Shown: positions 8,494-17,497, numbered from the stretch's first letter. The stretch: DNA of 64,000 nucleotides from Bradyrhizobium sp. MOS003 (GCF_003020125.1 NZ_PYFW01000004.1:434001-498000); one strand, 5' to 3'. Made by a program: numbers and translations. The notes: a model not told the origin generated them from the letters alone.

Positions 8494-8506
8494 TTTTGCA
8501 TTCAAA
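8494..8506. promoter_or_regulatory. Candidate GntR-binding half-site 2
   Basis: TTTTGCATTCAAA equals the first 13 bases of the reverse strand of the palindrome at 8423-8444. It stands 18 bases upstream of the proposed ATG of the GntR gene, which fits autoregulation. Confidence 0.5.
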
Positions 8507-8523
8507 TTGGAGTGCTTGTCCCC

Positions 8524-9189
8524 ATGCTTCACGAGGACGTCGTCGGGCGTATCCGCGCCATCCTGCTCGATGGCGAAATTCCGCCGGGGGCGCGGATACC
8601 GGAGCGCGAGCTGTGTGAGCGGCTGGAGATATCGCGCACGCCGCTGCGCGAGGCACTCAAGGTGTTGGCCGCCGAGGGGCTGGTACAGCTGCTGCCGCAT
8701 CGCGGCTCACGCGCGGCAAAGCTCACCGACAAGGACATGCGCGACCTGTTCGAAGTCTGCCAGGGACTGGAGGCCCTCGCCGGCGAGCTCGCCTGCGAGC
8801 GCATCACGGACGCCGAGATCGACCTGATCGCCGCCGCGCATGCGGCCATGGTGCAGCATTATCGCGACGACGATCTGATCCAGTATTACCGCGGCAACCG
8901 CGCCATTCACGAAGCCATCGTCAGCGCAGCCGGGAACCCCGTGCTCGCGGGGCTATATACGTCCGTGACTGCCCGCATCCGTCGGGCGCGCTACGTCACG
9001 CCGATGACGGCGCAGCGCTGGGCGCTCGCCGTGAAGGAGCATGACGCCATCCTGAACGCGCTCCAGCGTCGCGACGGCGCCGGCCTCTCGCATATTCTGC
9101 GCGCGCATCTCCGTCACAAGCGCGAAGAGGTGTTGCAGGCGGGCTTTGCCGAGACGGAAGGAAGCGATCTCACGTTGAAAATTGCGTAA
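8524..9189 (+). CDS. GntR-family regulator with FCD domain (FadR subfamily)
   Basis: 221 residues. Residues 1-70 form the winged helix: ARIPERELCERLEISRTPLREALKVLAAEGLVQLLPHRGSRAA is the classic GntR signature (split in the protein around residue 20-62). The rest is an all-helical FCD effector domain, with an N/H metal-ligand pattern including NRAIHEAIVSAAGNP and a late EHDAIL plus RAHLRHK. I chose the ATG at 8524 because GGAG lies before it and because the longer frame would start in front of the operator; GTG at 8512 is possible. It is divergent to the carboxylate operon and most likely represses it until the acid or its CoA ester binds. Confidence 0.88.
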   Translation: MLHEDVVGRIRAILLDGEIPPGARIPERELCERLEISRTPLREALKVLAAEGLVQLLPHRGSRAAKLTDKDMRDLFEVCQGLEALAGELACERITDAEIDLIAAAHAAMVQHYRDDDLIQYYRGNRAIHEAIVSAAGNPVLAGLYTSVTARIRRARYVTPMTAQRWALAVKEHDAILNALQRRDGAGLSHILRAHLRHKREEVLQAGFAETEGSDLTLKIA

Positions 9190-9413
9190 GGCGCAATTCG
9201 CCTCGTTCGTGCGGTCGGTGCGCCTCCACACGCGGCCGTCCCGCTGCCGCAGCCCGTTCTAGGCCTGCGTGAATCTGCGCACTAATTCCACTTGCTAGCT
9301 TGTCGCGGCCGGAGCAGCATACTTTTCTGCCGGGCCGCGGCCGCGTGGCCGATCAGGCCGGCCCCAACGCGCGAACAATCGCGCAAAACAAAAGACAAAA
9401 CCGGAGGAAATGC

Positions 9414-10397
9414 ATGACAATCGATGTCTCCCGTCGATCCCTACTCGCACTTGGAGCCAGCCTTGGAGCTGGCCTCGGTGCCAGCGCCGTGCTCGGCACC
9501 AGCGCATTGGCGCGGGCTCCGAAGCTCGGTACCCAGACGCCATACTGGCACCGCTTCGTACTCGGCGATGCCGAGGTCACTGTCGTCTCCGACGGGCCGC
9601 TGCCGCTTGGCGATCCCTCCGGAACCTTCACCGGTGTTCCCAAGGAAGAGGTGAAGAAGATGCTGGCGGAGAATTTCCTGTCGCCGGACAACGTCGTGCT
9701 CGAACAGAACTCGCCGATCGTGAACACCGGCGACAAGCTGATCCTGTTCGATACCGGCATGGGCTCATCGAAGATGTTCGGCGCCAGCACCGGCCGGCAA
9801 CAGAAGAGCATGACGGAGGCTGGCATCAAGCCGGGGGACATCGATGCCGTAGTGTGCTCGCATGCCCATATCGACCATATCGGAGGCATCGTCGACGAAG
9901 GCGGCAAGCCTCTGTTTCCGAACGCGCAGATCTACATCTCCCAGACCGATTTCGACTTCTGGACCGACGAAGGCAAGCTGGGAAGCGCGGCCAAGGACTT
10001 CGTCGTTCACGCCCGCAAGAACCTGCTGCCGGTCCGCGACCGGATCGTGTTCTTCAAGGACGGCCAGGAATTCCTGCCCGGCGTGCAGGCGATCTCCGCG
10101 CCCGGCCATACCGTCGGCCACACCATCTTCATGGTCTCCTCGGCCGGCAAATCGTTCGCCTTCCTCGGCGACCTCTCGCACCATTCCGTGCTGCTGCTGG
10201 AGCGGCCGCGGATGGAATTTTCCTACGACACCGACCCCAAGCAGGCGGCCGAGTCGCGCGTCAAACTTCTGACGATGCTCGCGGCCAACAAGACGCCGGT
10301 GATGTCCTATCACTTCGCCTGGCCGGGCTACGGCCACGTCGCCAAGGCCGGTGAAGGCTTCCACTATTATCCCGAACCGATGCAGATGACGTTGTAG
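9414..10397 (+). CDS. Tat-exported metallo-beta-lactamase-fold hydrolase
   Basis: 327 residues. The N terminus SRRSLLALGASLGAGLGASA is a twin-arginine signal, so the protein is exported folded, with metal. The HxHxDH zinc motif is HAHIDH at residues 150-155; further His ligands are in SAPGHTVGHT and near the end in MSYHFAWPGYGH. The size and the order of motifs match the MBL group related to AttM/quorum-quenching lactonases and methyl-parathion hydrolases. A strong site, GGAGGAAATGC, precedes the ATG; the in-frame frame upstream to 9300 is not part of the protein. Substrate is unknown, a lactone or organic ester being plausible. The GntR gene lies 224 bases upstream with no obvious terminator between. 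Confidence 0.85.
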   Translation: MTIDVSRRSLLALGASLGAGLGASAVLGTSALARAPKLGTQTPYWHRFVLGDAEVTVVSDGPLPLGDPSGTFTGVPKEEVKKMLAENFLSPDNVVLEQNSPIVNTGDKLILFDTGMGSSKMFGASTGRQQKSMTEAGIKPGDIDAVVCSHAHIDHIGGIVDEGGKPLFPNAQIYISQTDFDFWTDEGKLGSAAKDFVVHARKNLLPVRDRIVFFKDGQEFLPGVQAISAPGHTVGHTIFMVSSAGKSFAFLGDLSHHSVLLLERPRMEFSYDTDPKQAAESRVKLLTMLAANKTPVMSYHFAWPGYGHVAKAGEGFHYYPEPMQMTL

Positions 10398-10410
10398 CCC
10401 TTCGCAAATT

Positions 10411-10440
10411 GGTCCGGGCGGCGCGCGTGCCGCCCGGACC
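10411..10440. terminator. Bidirectional terminator-like hairpin
   Basis: GGTCCGGGCGGC (10411-10422) pairs perfectly with GCCGCCCGGACC (10429-10440) around a 6-base loop. It sits between the convergent MBL and dehalogenase genes. No long T tract follows on either side, so termination is probable but not certain. Confidence 0.6.
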
Positions 10441-10475
10441 ATTGCGGTCCGCGCACATCCTATCGAGAGTCCGGT

Positions 10476-11195
10476 TTAGCAGCCAAGCTTGTCGGCGATC
10501 CCGCCAAAATCCCTGGCGACGATGTCCCAATTGCCGGTCGCCTCGAAATCGACTTTCTGCAACGGACCGTACTCCGTCGGCCGCGCCACGAAGGCGGTCT
10601 TCAGCCCGTTCTTCTGGGCGGCCGCGAGATCGCCGTTGTGGGCGGCGACCATCATCACCTCATCAGGCTTGAGGCAGAGCAGCTTTGCCGCGCCGAGATA
10701 GGTCTCGGGATCGGGCTTGTAGTGCTCGAACAGTTCGGCCGACATGATGAGGTCCCACGGCAGGCCCGCGAACTTCGCCATGTTGGTGAGCAATGCGACG
10801 TTGCCGTTCGAGAGCGGCGCGATCACAAATTTCGTCTTCAGCCGCGTCAAGCCCGCGACGCTGTCCGGCCAGGGATTGAGGCGGTGCCAGCCCTTGGTGA
10901 GATAATCGAGATCGGCCTCGGTGAGGCCCTTGATCGCGAACTGCGCGACCAGCTTTTCCAGCGAGCGGCGATGCAGATCATCCAGCATGACATAGCCGCG
11001 CTCTGGATGTTTGCGCACGTCGTCCATCGAGGCCATGTACATGCCGCGCCAGCCGTCGACCAGAGCGGTCCAGTCGGCGCTGATGCCGCGTCCCTTGGCC
11101 CACCACATGAAGTCGGTGATGAGGCTGGTGCGCCAGTCCACGACGGTGCCGAACACGTCGAAGACAAGGGCTCTGACGGCGGAGAGATCGGACAT
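10476..11195 (-). CDS. Haloacid dehalogenase-like hydrolase, type II
   Basis: 239 residues. Motif I is LVFDVFGTVVDWR with nucleophile Asp and the type II 2-haloacid dehalogenase spacing; motif II is APLSNGN; motif III is the Lys in HYKPDPETY; motif IV is MMVAAHNGDL. A helical cap (about residues 18-100) follows motif I, as in subclass I HAD enzymes. True L-2-haloacid dehalogenases have this architecture, but many homologues act on phosphate esters or other acids, so the halide substrate is a suggestion. It lies downstream of glpX on the same strand, separated by a palindrome. Confidence 0.82.
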   Translation of the reverse strand: MSDLSAVRALVFDVFGTVVDWRTSLITDFMWWAKGRGISADWTALVDGWRGMYMASMDDVRKHPERGYVMLDDLHRRSLEKLVAQFAIKGLTEADLDYLTKGWHRLNPWPDSVAGLTRLKTKFVIAPLSNGNVALLTNMAKFAGLPWDLIMSAELFEHYKPDPETYLGAAKLLCLKPDEVMMVAAHNGDLAAAQKNGLKTAFVARPTEYGPLQKVDFEATGNWDIVARDFGGIADKLGC

Positions 11196-11227
11196 GGCGC
11201 TTCCCTGAATGTTGCTTGTTCTTGGTC

Positions 11228-11262
11228 GTTCCGGGTTGCGCCGCGAAGCGCAGGCCCGGAAC
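11228..11262. repeat. Palindromic repeat/terminator between glpX and the HAD gene
   Basis: GTTCCGGG at 11228-11235 pairs with CCCGGAAC at 11255-11262, with an inner GCGC/GCGC pairing. It follows the glpX stop codon (on the minus strand) by about 20 bases. The sequence resembles a short palindrome family frequent after genes in Bradyrhizobium; it may act as a terminator or mRNA stabiliser. Confidence 0.6.
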
Positions 11263-11281
11263 GAGGGTCGCGTATCTTAAC

Positions 11282-12283
11282 TTAGTCCAGATGGAACTTC
11301 GCAAGCTCGCGGTGCTCGGCCTTGATGTAGCGCACGGTGCCGGTGACGGAGCGCATCACGACCGTCTCGGTCTCGATCACGCCGTCCTTGCGGAACTTGA
11401 CGCCCGACAGCAGCGAGCCGGTGGTGACGCCGGTGGCGGCGAACAGGCAGTCGCCGCGCGCCATATCCTCGATGCCGTAGATCATCTTGGGATCGCTGAC
11501 GCCCATCTTGGCGGCGCGCTCGATCTTCTCGCCGGAATCGAGGATCAGGCGGCACTGCATCTGGCCGCCGATGCAGCGCAGCGCCACGGCCGCGAGAACG
11601 CCTTCCGGCGCGCCGCCGGTGCCGAGATACATGTCGACGCCGGTGTTGTCGGGATCGGCGCAGTGGATCACGCCGGCGACGTCGCCGTCGGTGATCAGGC
11701 GCACGGCAGCGCCGGTCGAGCGCACGCTCTCGATGATGCTGGCGTGGCGCGGACGGTCCAGCACGAGAACGGTGATGCCGTCAGGCTGGACGCCCTTGGC
11801 TTTCGCAAGCCGTCGTACGTTTTCGGCAGGCGTGGCGTCGAGCTCGACGACGCCCTTGGCGTAGCCGGGGCCGATCGCGAGCTTCTGCATGTAGACGTCG
11901 GGAGCGTGCAGCAGCGTGCCGCCGTCGGCCATCGCCATGGTGGCAATCGAACCCGGCATGTTCTTGGCGCAGAGCGTGGTGCCTTCGAGCGGATCGACCG
12001 CGATGTCGACCTGCGGGCCGGCGTTCATGCCGACCTTCTCGCCGATGAAGAGCATCGGCGCCTCGTCGCGCTCGCCCTCGCCGATCACGATCGTGCCTTC
12101 GATCGGGAGCTTGTTGAGCTCGCGGCGCATCGCATCCACCGCGGCCTGGTCGGCCGCCTTCTCGTTCCCGTGTCCGCGCAGCCGCGCCGACGACACCGCC
12201 GCCCGTTCCGTCACGCGCACGATCTCCAGCGTGAGGATGCGCTCGAGCAACGCTTGCGGGGGGACTGAAATATGGGTCGACAT
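11282..12283 (-). CDS. glpX: Fructose-1,6-bisphosphatase class II (GlpX)
   Basis: 333 residues. Family blocks are complete: GHGNEKAADQAAVDAMR, GTIVIGEGERDEAPML with acidic metal ligands, AVDPLEGTTLCAKN for phosphate and metal binding, and LGTGGAPEGVLAAVALRCIGG. The enzyme hydrolyses fructose 1,6-bisphosphate in gluconeogenesis and, in autotrophic relatives, can serve the Calvin cycle. It follows hom by 94 bases in the same direction, and a transaminase-hom-glpX order is familiar in alphaproteobacteria. Confidence 0.95.
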   Translation of the reverse strand: MSTHISVPPQALLERILTLEIVRVTERAAVSSARLRGHGNEKAADQAAVDAMRRELNKLPIEGTIVIGEGERDEAPMLFIGEKVGMNAGPQVDIAVDPLEGTTLCAKNMPGSIATMAMADGGTLLHAPDVYMQKLAIGPGYAKGVVELDATPAENVRRLAKAKGVQPDGITVLVLDRPRHASIIESVRSTGAAVRLITDGDVAGVIHCADPDNTGVDMYLGTGGAPEGVLAAVALRCIGGQMQCRLILDSGEKIERAAKMGVSDPKMIYGIEDMARGDCLFAATGVTTGSLLSGVKFRKDGVIETETVVMRSVTGTVRYIKAEHRELAKFHLD

Positions 12284-12377
12284 CGGCTCACTCCTTCGAA
12301 ACGTTTGGGACGGACATCTCCGTCCGCATCAACTCGCAACACCCACGGTTCGTTCGAACCGCTCGTCTGTTCACGCT

Positions 12378-13694
12378 CTAGTTCTTCTCGATCCGGATCA
12401 CCTGCGGCCGTCCACTGATCACCTTGTCCTTCTGCACGGCGGCGAGCGCGCGGCGCACGGCGTCTTCGTGAGTGGCGTAAGTGATCAGGATGACCGGCAC
12501 GGGGACCGCCTTGCCGTTTTCGGGCGCAACGCCGCCATTGGGATGACGCTGCACGATCGACTCGATCGAAATCTTCTGCTCGGCAAGCCGCGTCGCGATC
12601 GCAGCCGCAGTGCCGGGGAAATCGCGCGCCAGGAGGCGGATGTAATAGCCGCCCTCGTGCCGCTCCATCGGCGCCTTCTTAGTGTCGCGCAACTGAGAAA
12701 TGGGCCGGCCGAACGGATTGGCGCGGATCCCGCGCGCGACGTCGGCGATGTCGGCAACGACGGCAGATGCGGTCGCAGCACCACCGGCGCCGGGGCCGAC
12801 CAGCGTGATCGGCGGAATGCCCTCGCCGTCGATCGTGACCGCATTGGTGACGCCCATCACCTGCGCGATCGAGGAGGATTTCGGCACCATGGTCGGGTGC
12901 ACGCGCTGCTCGATGCCCTTGGCGGTGCGCACCGCAACGCCGAGCAGCTTGAGGCGGTAACCGAGATCGGCGGCCGCACGCAGATCTTCCGGCGCGATGG
13001 AGGAGATGCCTTCGACATACACCGCGCTTTGAGCAACTTTGGTGCCGAAGGCGAGGCTGGCAAGAATGGCGAGCTTCTGCGCGGTGTCGTGGCCGTCGAC
13101 GTCAAAGGACGGGTTGGCCTCGGCATAACCGAGCCGCTGCGCATCCGCGAGGCATTCGGCGAAAGACAGGCCCTCCTGCTCCATCCGTGTCAGGATGTAA
13201 TTGCAGGTGCCGTTGAGGATGCCGTAGACGCGGTTGATGCCGGTTCCGGCAAGACCCTCGCGTAACGTTTTGATAACGGGGATCGCGGCGCCGACCGCTG
13301 CCTCGTAATTCAGCGCGCCGCCGTGCTTTTCAGCGGCTTTCGCCAGTTTCAAACCGTGCTTCGCGAGCAGCGCCTTGTTGGCCGTGACCACTGACTTGCC
13401 GGCGCTGAGCGCGGCTTCGACCGCCGACAGCGCGGGATCGCCGGCGCCGCCCATCAGCTCGACGAAGCAATCGATGCCGGGATGGGTGGCCAGAGCCATG
13501 GGATCCCTGACCCATTCGACGCCGCGCAGGTCGATGCCGCGCTTCTTCGCCTTCGAGCGCGCGGTGACGGCAACCACGCGGATGCCGCGGCCGCTGCGGC
13601 CGGCGAGCACGCGGGCCTGCGCTTCAATCAAACGGACAACTTCGGCGCCCACGGTGCCGAGCCCCGCTATGCCCACTTTCAGGGGTGCAACCAT
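12378..13694 (-). CDS. hom: Homoserine dehydrogenase with ACT domain
   Basis: 438 residues, normal for the monofunctional enzyme. The NAD(P) loop is GIAGLGTVGAEVVRL at the N terminus, followed by VTANKALLAKHG, the catalytic NYEAAVGAAIPVIKTLREGLAG region and GILNGTCNYILT. Residues from about 350 onward form an ACT domain (YYIRLLARDFPGTAAAIATRLAEQ) used for threonine feedback. It reduces aspartate semialdehyde to homoserine for Thr, Met and Ile. It starts 29 bases after the upstream aminotransferase stop and precedes glpX. Confidence 0.96.
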   Translation of the reverse strand: MVAPLKVGIAGLGTVGAEVVRLIEAQARVLAGRSGRGIRVVAVTARSKAKKRGIDLRGVEWVRDPMALATHPGIDCFVELMGGAGDPALSAVEAALSAGKSVVTANKALLAKHGLKLAKAAEKHGGALNYEAAVGAAIPVIKTLREGLAGTGINRVYGILNGTCNYILTRMEQEGLSFAECLADAQRLGYAEANPSFDVDGHDTAQKLAILASLAFGTKVAQSAVYVEGISSIAPEDLRAAADLGYRLKLLGVAVRTAKGIEQRVHPTMVPKSSSIAQVMGVTNAVTIDGEGIPPITLVGPGAGGAATASAVVADIADVARGIRANPFGRPISQLRDTKKAPMERHEGGYYIRLLARDFPGTAAAIATRLAEQKISIESIVQRHPNGGVAPENGKAVPVPVILITYATHEDAVRRALAAVQKDKVISGRPQVIRIEKN

Positions 13695-13723
13695 GATGAC
13701 TTAGAAAACCTGCCGAAGAGAAC

Positions 13724-14944
13724 TTAACGCCGATTGGCGAGCGGAACGACGTTGTGCAACGTTTCGATGCCGCTTTCAAGGAAGCGTCGTACGCCGCGCG
13801 CGGCCTGCCTGATCCGTTGCTCGTTTTCCACCATGGCGATGCGGACATATCCTTCACCATGCTCGCCGAAGCCGACGCCGGGCGAGACCGCGACACCGGA
13901 TTTCTCCACCATCAGGGTCGCGAATTGCATGCTGCCGACGCTGCGGAAGGCTTCCGGCAGGGGCACCCAGGCGAACATCGAGGCCTCCGGCGGCGGGATC
14001 TCCCAGCCGGCGCGGCCGAATGATTCCACCAGCGCATCGCGGCGCTTGCGGTAGGTGTCGCGCATCTCCTTGATGCAATCGTCCGGGCCGTTCAGTGCAG
14101 CGGTCGCCGCGACCTGCACCGGCGTGAAGGCGCCGTAATCGAGGTAGGATTTGACGCGGGCAAGAGCTGCGATCACGCGCTCATTGCCGACCGCAAAGCC
14201 CATGCGCCAGCCGGCCATCGAATAGGTCTTCGACATCGAGGTGAACTCGACGGCCACGTCCATCGCGCCGGGCACCTGGAGCACCGAGGGCGGCGGATTG
14301 TTCTCGTCGAAATAGACCTCGGCATAAGCGAGGTCTGACAGGATCAGGATCTCGTGTTTCTTCGCGAACGCAACGAGGTCCTTGTAGAAGTCGAGGCTCG
14401 CCACATAGGCGGTCGGGTTCGAGGGATAGCAGACGACGAGCGCGAGCGGCTTCGGGATCGAATGCACGATCGCACGCTCCGCGGCTTCGAAGAACTGCGG
14501 CGTCGGCTCGGAGGGCACCGAGCGGATCACGCCGCCCGCCATCAAAAAGCCGAAGGCGTGAATCGGGTAGCTCGGGTTCGGACAAAGGATGACGTCGCCG
14601 GGCGCGGTGATCGCCTGCGCCACGTTGGCAAAGCCTTCCTTCGAGCCCAGCGTTGCCACGACCTGGGTGTCCGGATTGAGCTTCACGCCGAAGCGGCGGG
14701 CGTAGTAGCCGGCCTGGGCCTTGCGCAGGCCGTTGATCCCTCGGGAGGCGGAGTAACGGTCGGTGCGCGGCTTGCCCAGCGTCTCTTTCAGCTTCTCCAG
14801 CACATGCGCAGGCGCCGGCAGGTCCGGGTTGCCCATGCCGAGGTCGATGATATCGGCGCCGGCATTCCGCGCGGCCGCCTTGGCCCGATTGACCTGCTCG
14901 AACACGTAGGGCGGAAGGCGGCGGATGCGGTAAAATTCTTCCAT
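13724..14944 (-). CDS. PLP aminotransferase, LL-diaminopimelate/alanine aminotransferase-like (fold type I)
   Basis: 406 residues. Fold type I features: DLGMGNPDLPAP near residue 30, YSASRGINGLRKA, NPSYPIHAFGFL, CYPSNPTAYVA, and SMSKTYSMAGWRMGF carrying the PLP lysine. Automatic pipelines usually call this protein LL-diaminopimelate aminotransferase or AlaC-like alanine aminotransferase. I start at 14944 (MEEFYRIRRLPPYVF) with AGAGAG just upstream; the longer frame to 15046 has no better site. Placement directly upstream of hom suggests a link to aspartate-family or alanine metabolism, but the amino donor is not readable. Confidence 0.87.
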   Translation of the reverse strand: MEEFYRIRRLPPYVFEQVNRAKAAARNAGADIIDLGMGNPDLPAPAHVLEKLKETLGKPRTDRYSASRGINGLRKAQAGYYARRFGVKLNPDTQVVATLGSKEGFANVAQAITAPGDVILCPNPSYPIHAFGFLMAGGVIRSVPSEPTPQFFEAAERAIVHSIPKPLALVVCYPSNPTAYVASLDFYKDLVAFAKKHEILILSDLAYAEVYFDENNPPPSVLQVPGAMDVAVEFTSMSKTYSMAGWRMGFAVGNERVIAALARVKSYLDYGAFTPVQVAATAALNGPDDCIKEMRDTYRKRRDALVESFGRAGWEIPPPEASMFAWVPLPEAFRSVGSMQFATLMVEKSGVAVSPGVGFGEHGEGYVRIAMVENEQRIRQAARGVRRFLESGIETLHNVVPLANRR

Positions 14945-15160
14945 GGCTCTCTGGGCTCCGGGGCAACCGGTCAGGACAGAATCGACAGGCCGGGACGGCA
15001 ATTCGGAAAGGCGTCCATTTCCGTCGTGAAAATTACTCAAAATCAAATGCTTAGAGCAATCATCGACGACGAAGACTGAAGTCGTTCGCCCTGACTCTCG
15101 GCTGAACCGAGGTCTTTTAGCACGGCAAGGCGGGGGCGCCAGCGATTACCTTGGAGCGGC

Positions 15161-15436
15161 TCATTTCGCATCCTTGCCGGCGACCGCCTGGCGGTCGCGC
15201 GCGGCGGCGAGCTCAGCCTCGATCTTGGCGCGCTGCTCCGGCGGGATGACCGCCTGATCGCGATCCGGCGGAAGGTCGTGCACCGGAAGATAGGTGCCAG
15301 GCTCCCTGGGATGCGCCTGCGCATCCATGGGCGTCATATCCGCGAGCTGACTCGAGCAGCCGCCGACGGCGAGCGCCGCGATCAGCAGCGCGCCGCGGAT
15401 CGGCAGCGTCTTTTGCAGGTCCCATAACGCCAACAC
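15161..15436 (-). CDS. Small putative lipoprotein
   Basis: 91 residues from a GTG start preceded by AGGGGA. A hydrophobic stretch (residues 13-26) ends in LAVGGC, a lipobox whose Cys27 would be acylated, so the mature peptide of about 65 residues is anchored in the membrane. The mature part is polar and proline-rich (YLPVHDLPPDRDQAVIPPEQRAKIEAEL), ending in a short charged helix. Family unknown; similar small lipoproteins beside phaC are common in the genus as I recall. It is divergent to phaC. Confidence 0.7.
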   Translation of the reverse strand: MLALWDLQKTLPIRGALLIAALAVGGCSSQLADMTPMDAQAHPREPGTYLPVHDLPPDRDQAVIPPEQRAKIEAELAAARDRQAVAGKDAK

Positions 15437-15595
15437 CTGGGAAATCCCCTACTCGTCCCAAAGCACGGCCCCGGGCAATCTTACCCAAGACCGCGCCCAA
15501 GCTCAAACCATTGTGCCCAAATGGTGCGAGCGAGAAAACAGCCATTGCCCACCAAACCGAGCCGTGCGGCCCGATTGTGACGGAACCGAGAAGAT

Positions 15596-15611
15596 TTGTC
15601 GCAGTGCAACA
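15596..15611. promoter_or_regulatory. Candidate PhaR-type operator upstream of phaC
   Basis: TTGTCGCA G TGCAACA is a near-perfect palindrome (one mismatch) 78 bases before the phaC start, in the divergent intergenic region. PhaR/AniA repressors of alphaproteobacteria are known to bind TGC/GCA-rich palindromes in front of phasin and PHA genes. The assignment is by resemblance only. Confidence 0.4.
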
Positions 15612-15688
15612 CATCTTCGAGAGGGTTTAACGTCAAACATGCGAGCTTCGCGGTGACGAATACGGAATGAATCGTTACTGTTCTGCGC

Positions 15689-17497
15689 ATGAGTATGGCC
15701 ACGACCGATACGCCCAAACCCGAGCCGAAGTTCGATGCGGAAGCCTTCGCGATGAATGTCGCGCGGGCGATGGAGAACGGCGGCAAGGCGCTCGCCGCCT
15801 ATCTGAAGCCGCGCGAAAGCGGCGAGGTGCAGGATCGCCCGCCGACCGAGCTCACCGAGGTCGTCAAGACCTTCACATCGGTTGCCGAGTACTGGCTGTC
15901 GGATACGTCCCGCTCCTCCGATCTGCAGACCAAGCTCGCCAAGGACTATCTCGACCTCTGGGGATCGGCGGCGCGCCGCATGGCCGGCCAGGACGCTGCT
16001 CCCGCGATCGCGCCCTCGCCGCGCGACAAGCGCTTTGCCGATCCGGAATGGAAATCGAACCAGTTCTTTGATTTCGTCATGCAGCTTTATCTGCTCACGA
16101 GCAAATGGGCGCAGGAGCTGGTGCGCGACGCCGACGGGCTCGATCCGCAGACCCGCCGCAAGGCGGAGTTCTACATGCAGCAGCTCACCAACGCGCTGTC
16201 GCCCTCCAACTTCGTGCTGACCAATCCGGAGGTGCTGCGCGAGACGATGGCGAGCAGCGGCGAGAATCTGGCGCGCGGCCTGAAGATGCTGGCCGAGGAC
16301 ATCGCCGCCGGCAACGGCATGCTGAAGATCCGCCAGTCCGATCCGGACAATCTCGTCGTCGGCGTCAACATGGCGACGACGCCGGGCAAGGTGATCTACC
16401 AGAATGAGTTGATGCAGTTGATCCAGTATTCGCCGACCACGGAGACGGTGCTGCGCACCCCGCTCCTGATCGTGCCGCCCTGGATCAACAAGTTCTACAT
16501 CCTCGATCTCAAGCCCGAGAAATCCTACATCAAATGGTGCGTCGACCAGGGCATCACCGTGTTCGTGATCTCATGGGTCAATCCCGACAAGCGGCTCGGC
16601 AACAAGAGCTGGGAAGACTACATGAAGGAAGGCCCGCTCACGGCGATGGACGTGATCGAGAAGGTCACCGGCGAGATGAAGGTGCACACCGCCGGCTATT
16701 GCGTCGGCGGCACCATGCTCGCGACCACGCTGGCCTGGCTCGCCGAGAAGCGCCGCCAGCGGGTGTCGTCGGCGACGTTCTTCGCGGCCCAGGTCGACTT
16801 CAGCCATGCCGGCGATCTCCTGGTGTTCGTCGACGAGGAGCAGATCGCATCGCTCGAGCAGGACATGAAGGCCGCCGGCGTGCTCGAAGGCTCGAAGATG
16901 GCGATGGCCTTCAACATGCTGCGCTCCAACGACCTGATCTGGTCCTATGTCGTCAGCAACTATCTGAAGGGCAAACAGCCGAGCGCATTCGACCTGTTGC
17001 ACTGGAATTCCGACGCGACGCGCATGACCGCGTCGAATCACTCCTATTATCTGCGCAATTGCTATCTGGAGAACCGGCTCTCCACCGGCACGATGGTGCT
17101 CGACAACACGCTGCTCGATCTCTCCAAGGTCAAGGTGCCCGTCTACAACCTCGCCACCCGCGAGGATCACATCGCGCCCGCTGAATCGGTGCTGTACGGC
17201 TCGCAGTTCTTCGGCGGTCCCGTGAAGTACGTGCTGTCGGGCTCGGGCCACATCGCCGGTGTGGTCAATCCGCCCGCCTCGAACAAGTACCAGTACTGGA
17301 CCAACGACAACATCAAGGACGTCACCGTCGCCGAGTGGATGAAGGGCGCGGTCGAGCACAAGGGCTCGTGGTGGCCGGACTGGCGCCAATGGCTCGGCGA
17401 ACTCGATCCGGAAGAAGTCCCGGCGCGCCGCGTCGGCAGCGACGCCCTGCCGCCGATCGAGGACGCGCCCGGCAGCTATGTCAGGGTCCGCGCATAG
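15689..17497 (+). CDS. phaC: Class I poly(3-hydroxyalkanoate) synthase
   Basis: 602 residues, matching class I PhaC. The lipase-like box GYCVGG carries catalytic Cys338, with Asp493 in ATREDHIAP and His521 in SGSGHIAG; spacing between Asp and His (28) equals that of the Ralstonia enzyme. The N-terminal domain contains the FDFVMQLYLL and PSNFVLTNPEVL elements. The enzyme polymerises 3-hydroxyacyl-CoA into PHA granules. No phaA, phaB or phasin genes are adjacent, as usual for this group. Start could be 15689 or the ATG two codons later. A MAPEG gene follows on the same strand. Confidence 0.97.
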   Translation: MSMATTDTPKPEPKFDAEAFAMNVARAMENGGKALAAYLKPRESGEVQDRPPTELTEVVKTFTSVAEYWLSDTSRSSDLQTKLAKDYLDLWGSAARRMAGQDAAPAIAPSPRDKRFADPEWKSNQFFDFVMQLYLLTSKWAQELVRDADGLDPQTRRKAEFYMQQLTNALSPSNFVLTNPEVLRETMASSGENLARGLKMLAEDIAAGNGMLKIRQSDPDNLVVGVNMATTPGKVIYQNELMQLIQYSPTTETVLRTPLLIVPPWINKFYILDLKPEKSYIKWCVDQGITVFVISWVNPDKRLGNKSWEDYMKEGPLTAMDVIEKVTGEMKVHTAGYCVGGTMLATTLAWLAEKRRQRVSSATFFAAQVDFSHAGDLLVFVDEEQIASLEQDMKAAGVLEGSKMAMAFNMLRSNDLIWSYVVSNYLKGKQPSAFDLLHWNSDATRMTASNHSYYLRNCYLENRLSTGTMVLDNTLLDLSKVKVPVYNLATREDHIAPAESVLYGSQFFGGPVKYVLSGSGHIAGVVNPPASNKYQYWTNDNIKDVTVAEWMKGAVEHKGSWWPDWRQWLGELDPEEVPARRVGSDALPPIEDAPGSYVRVRA

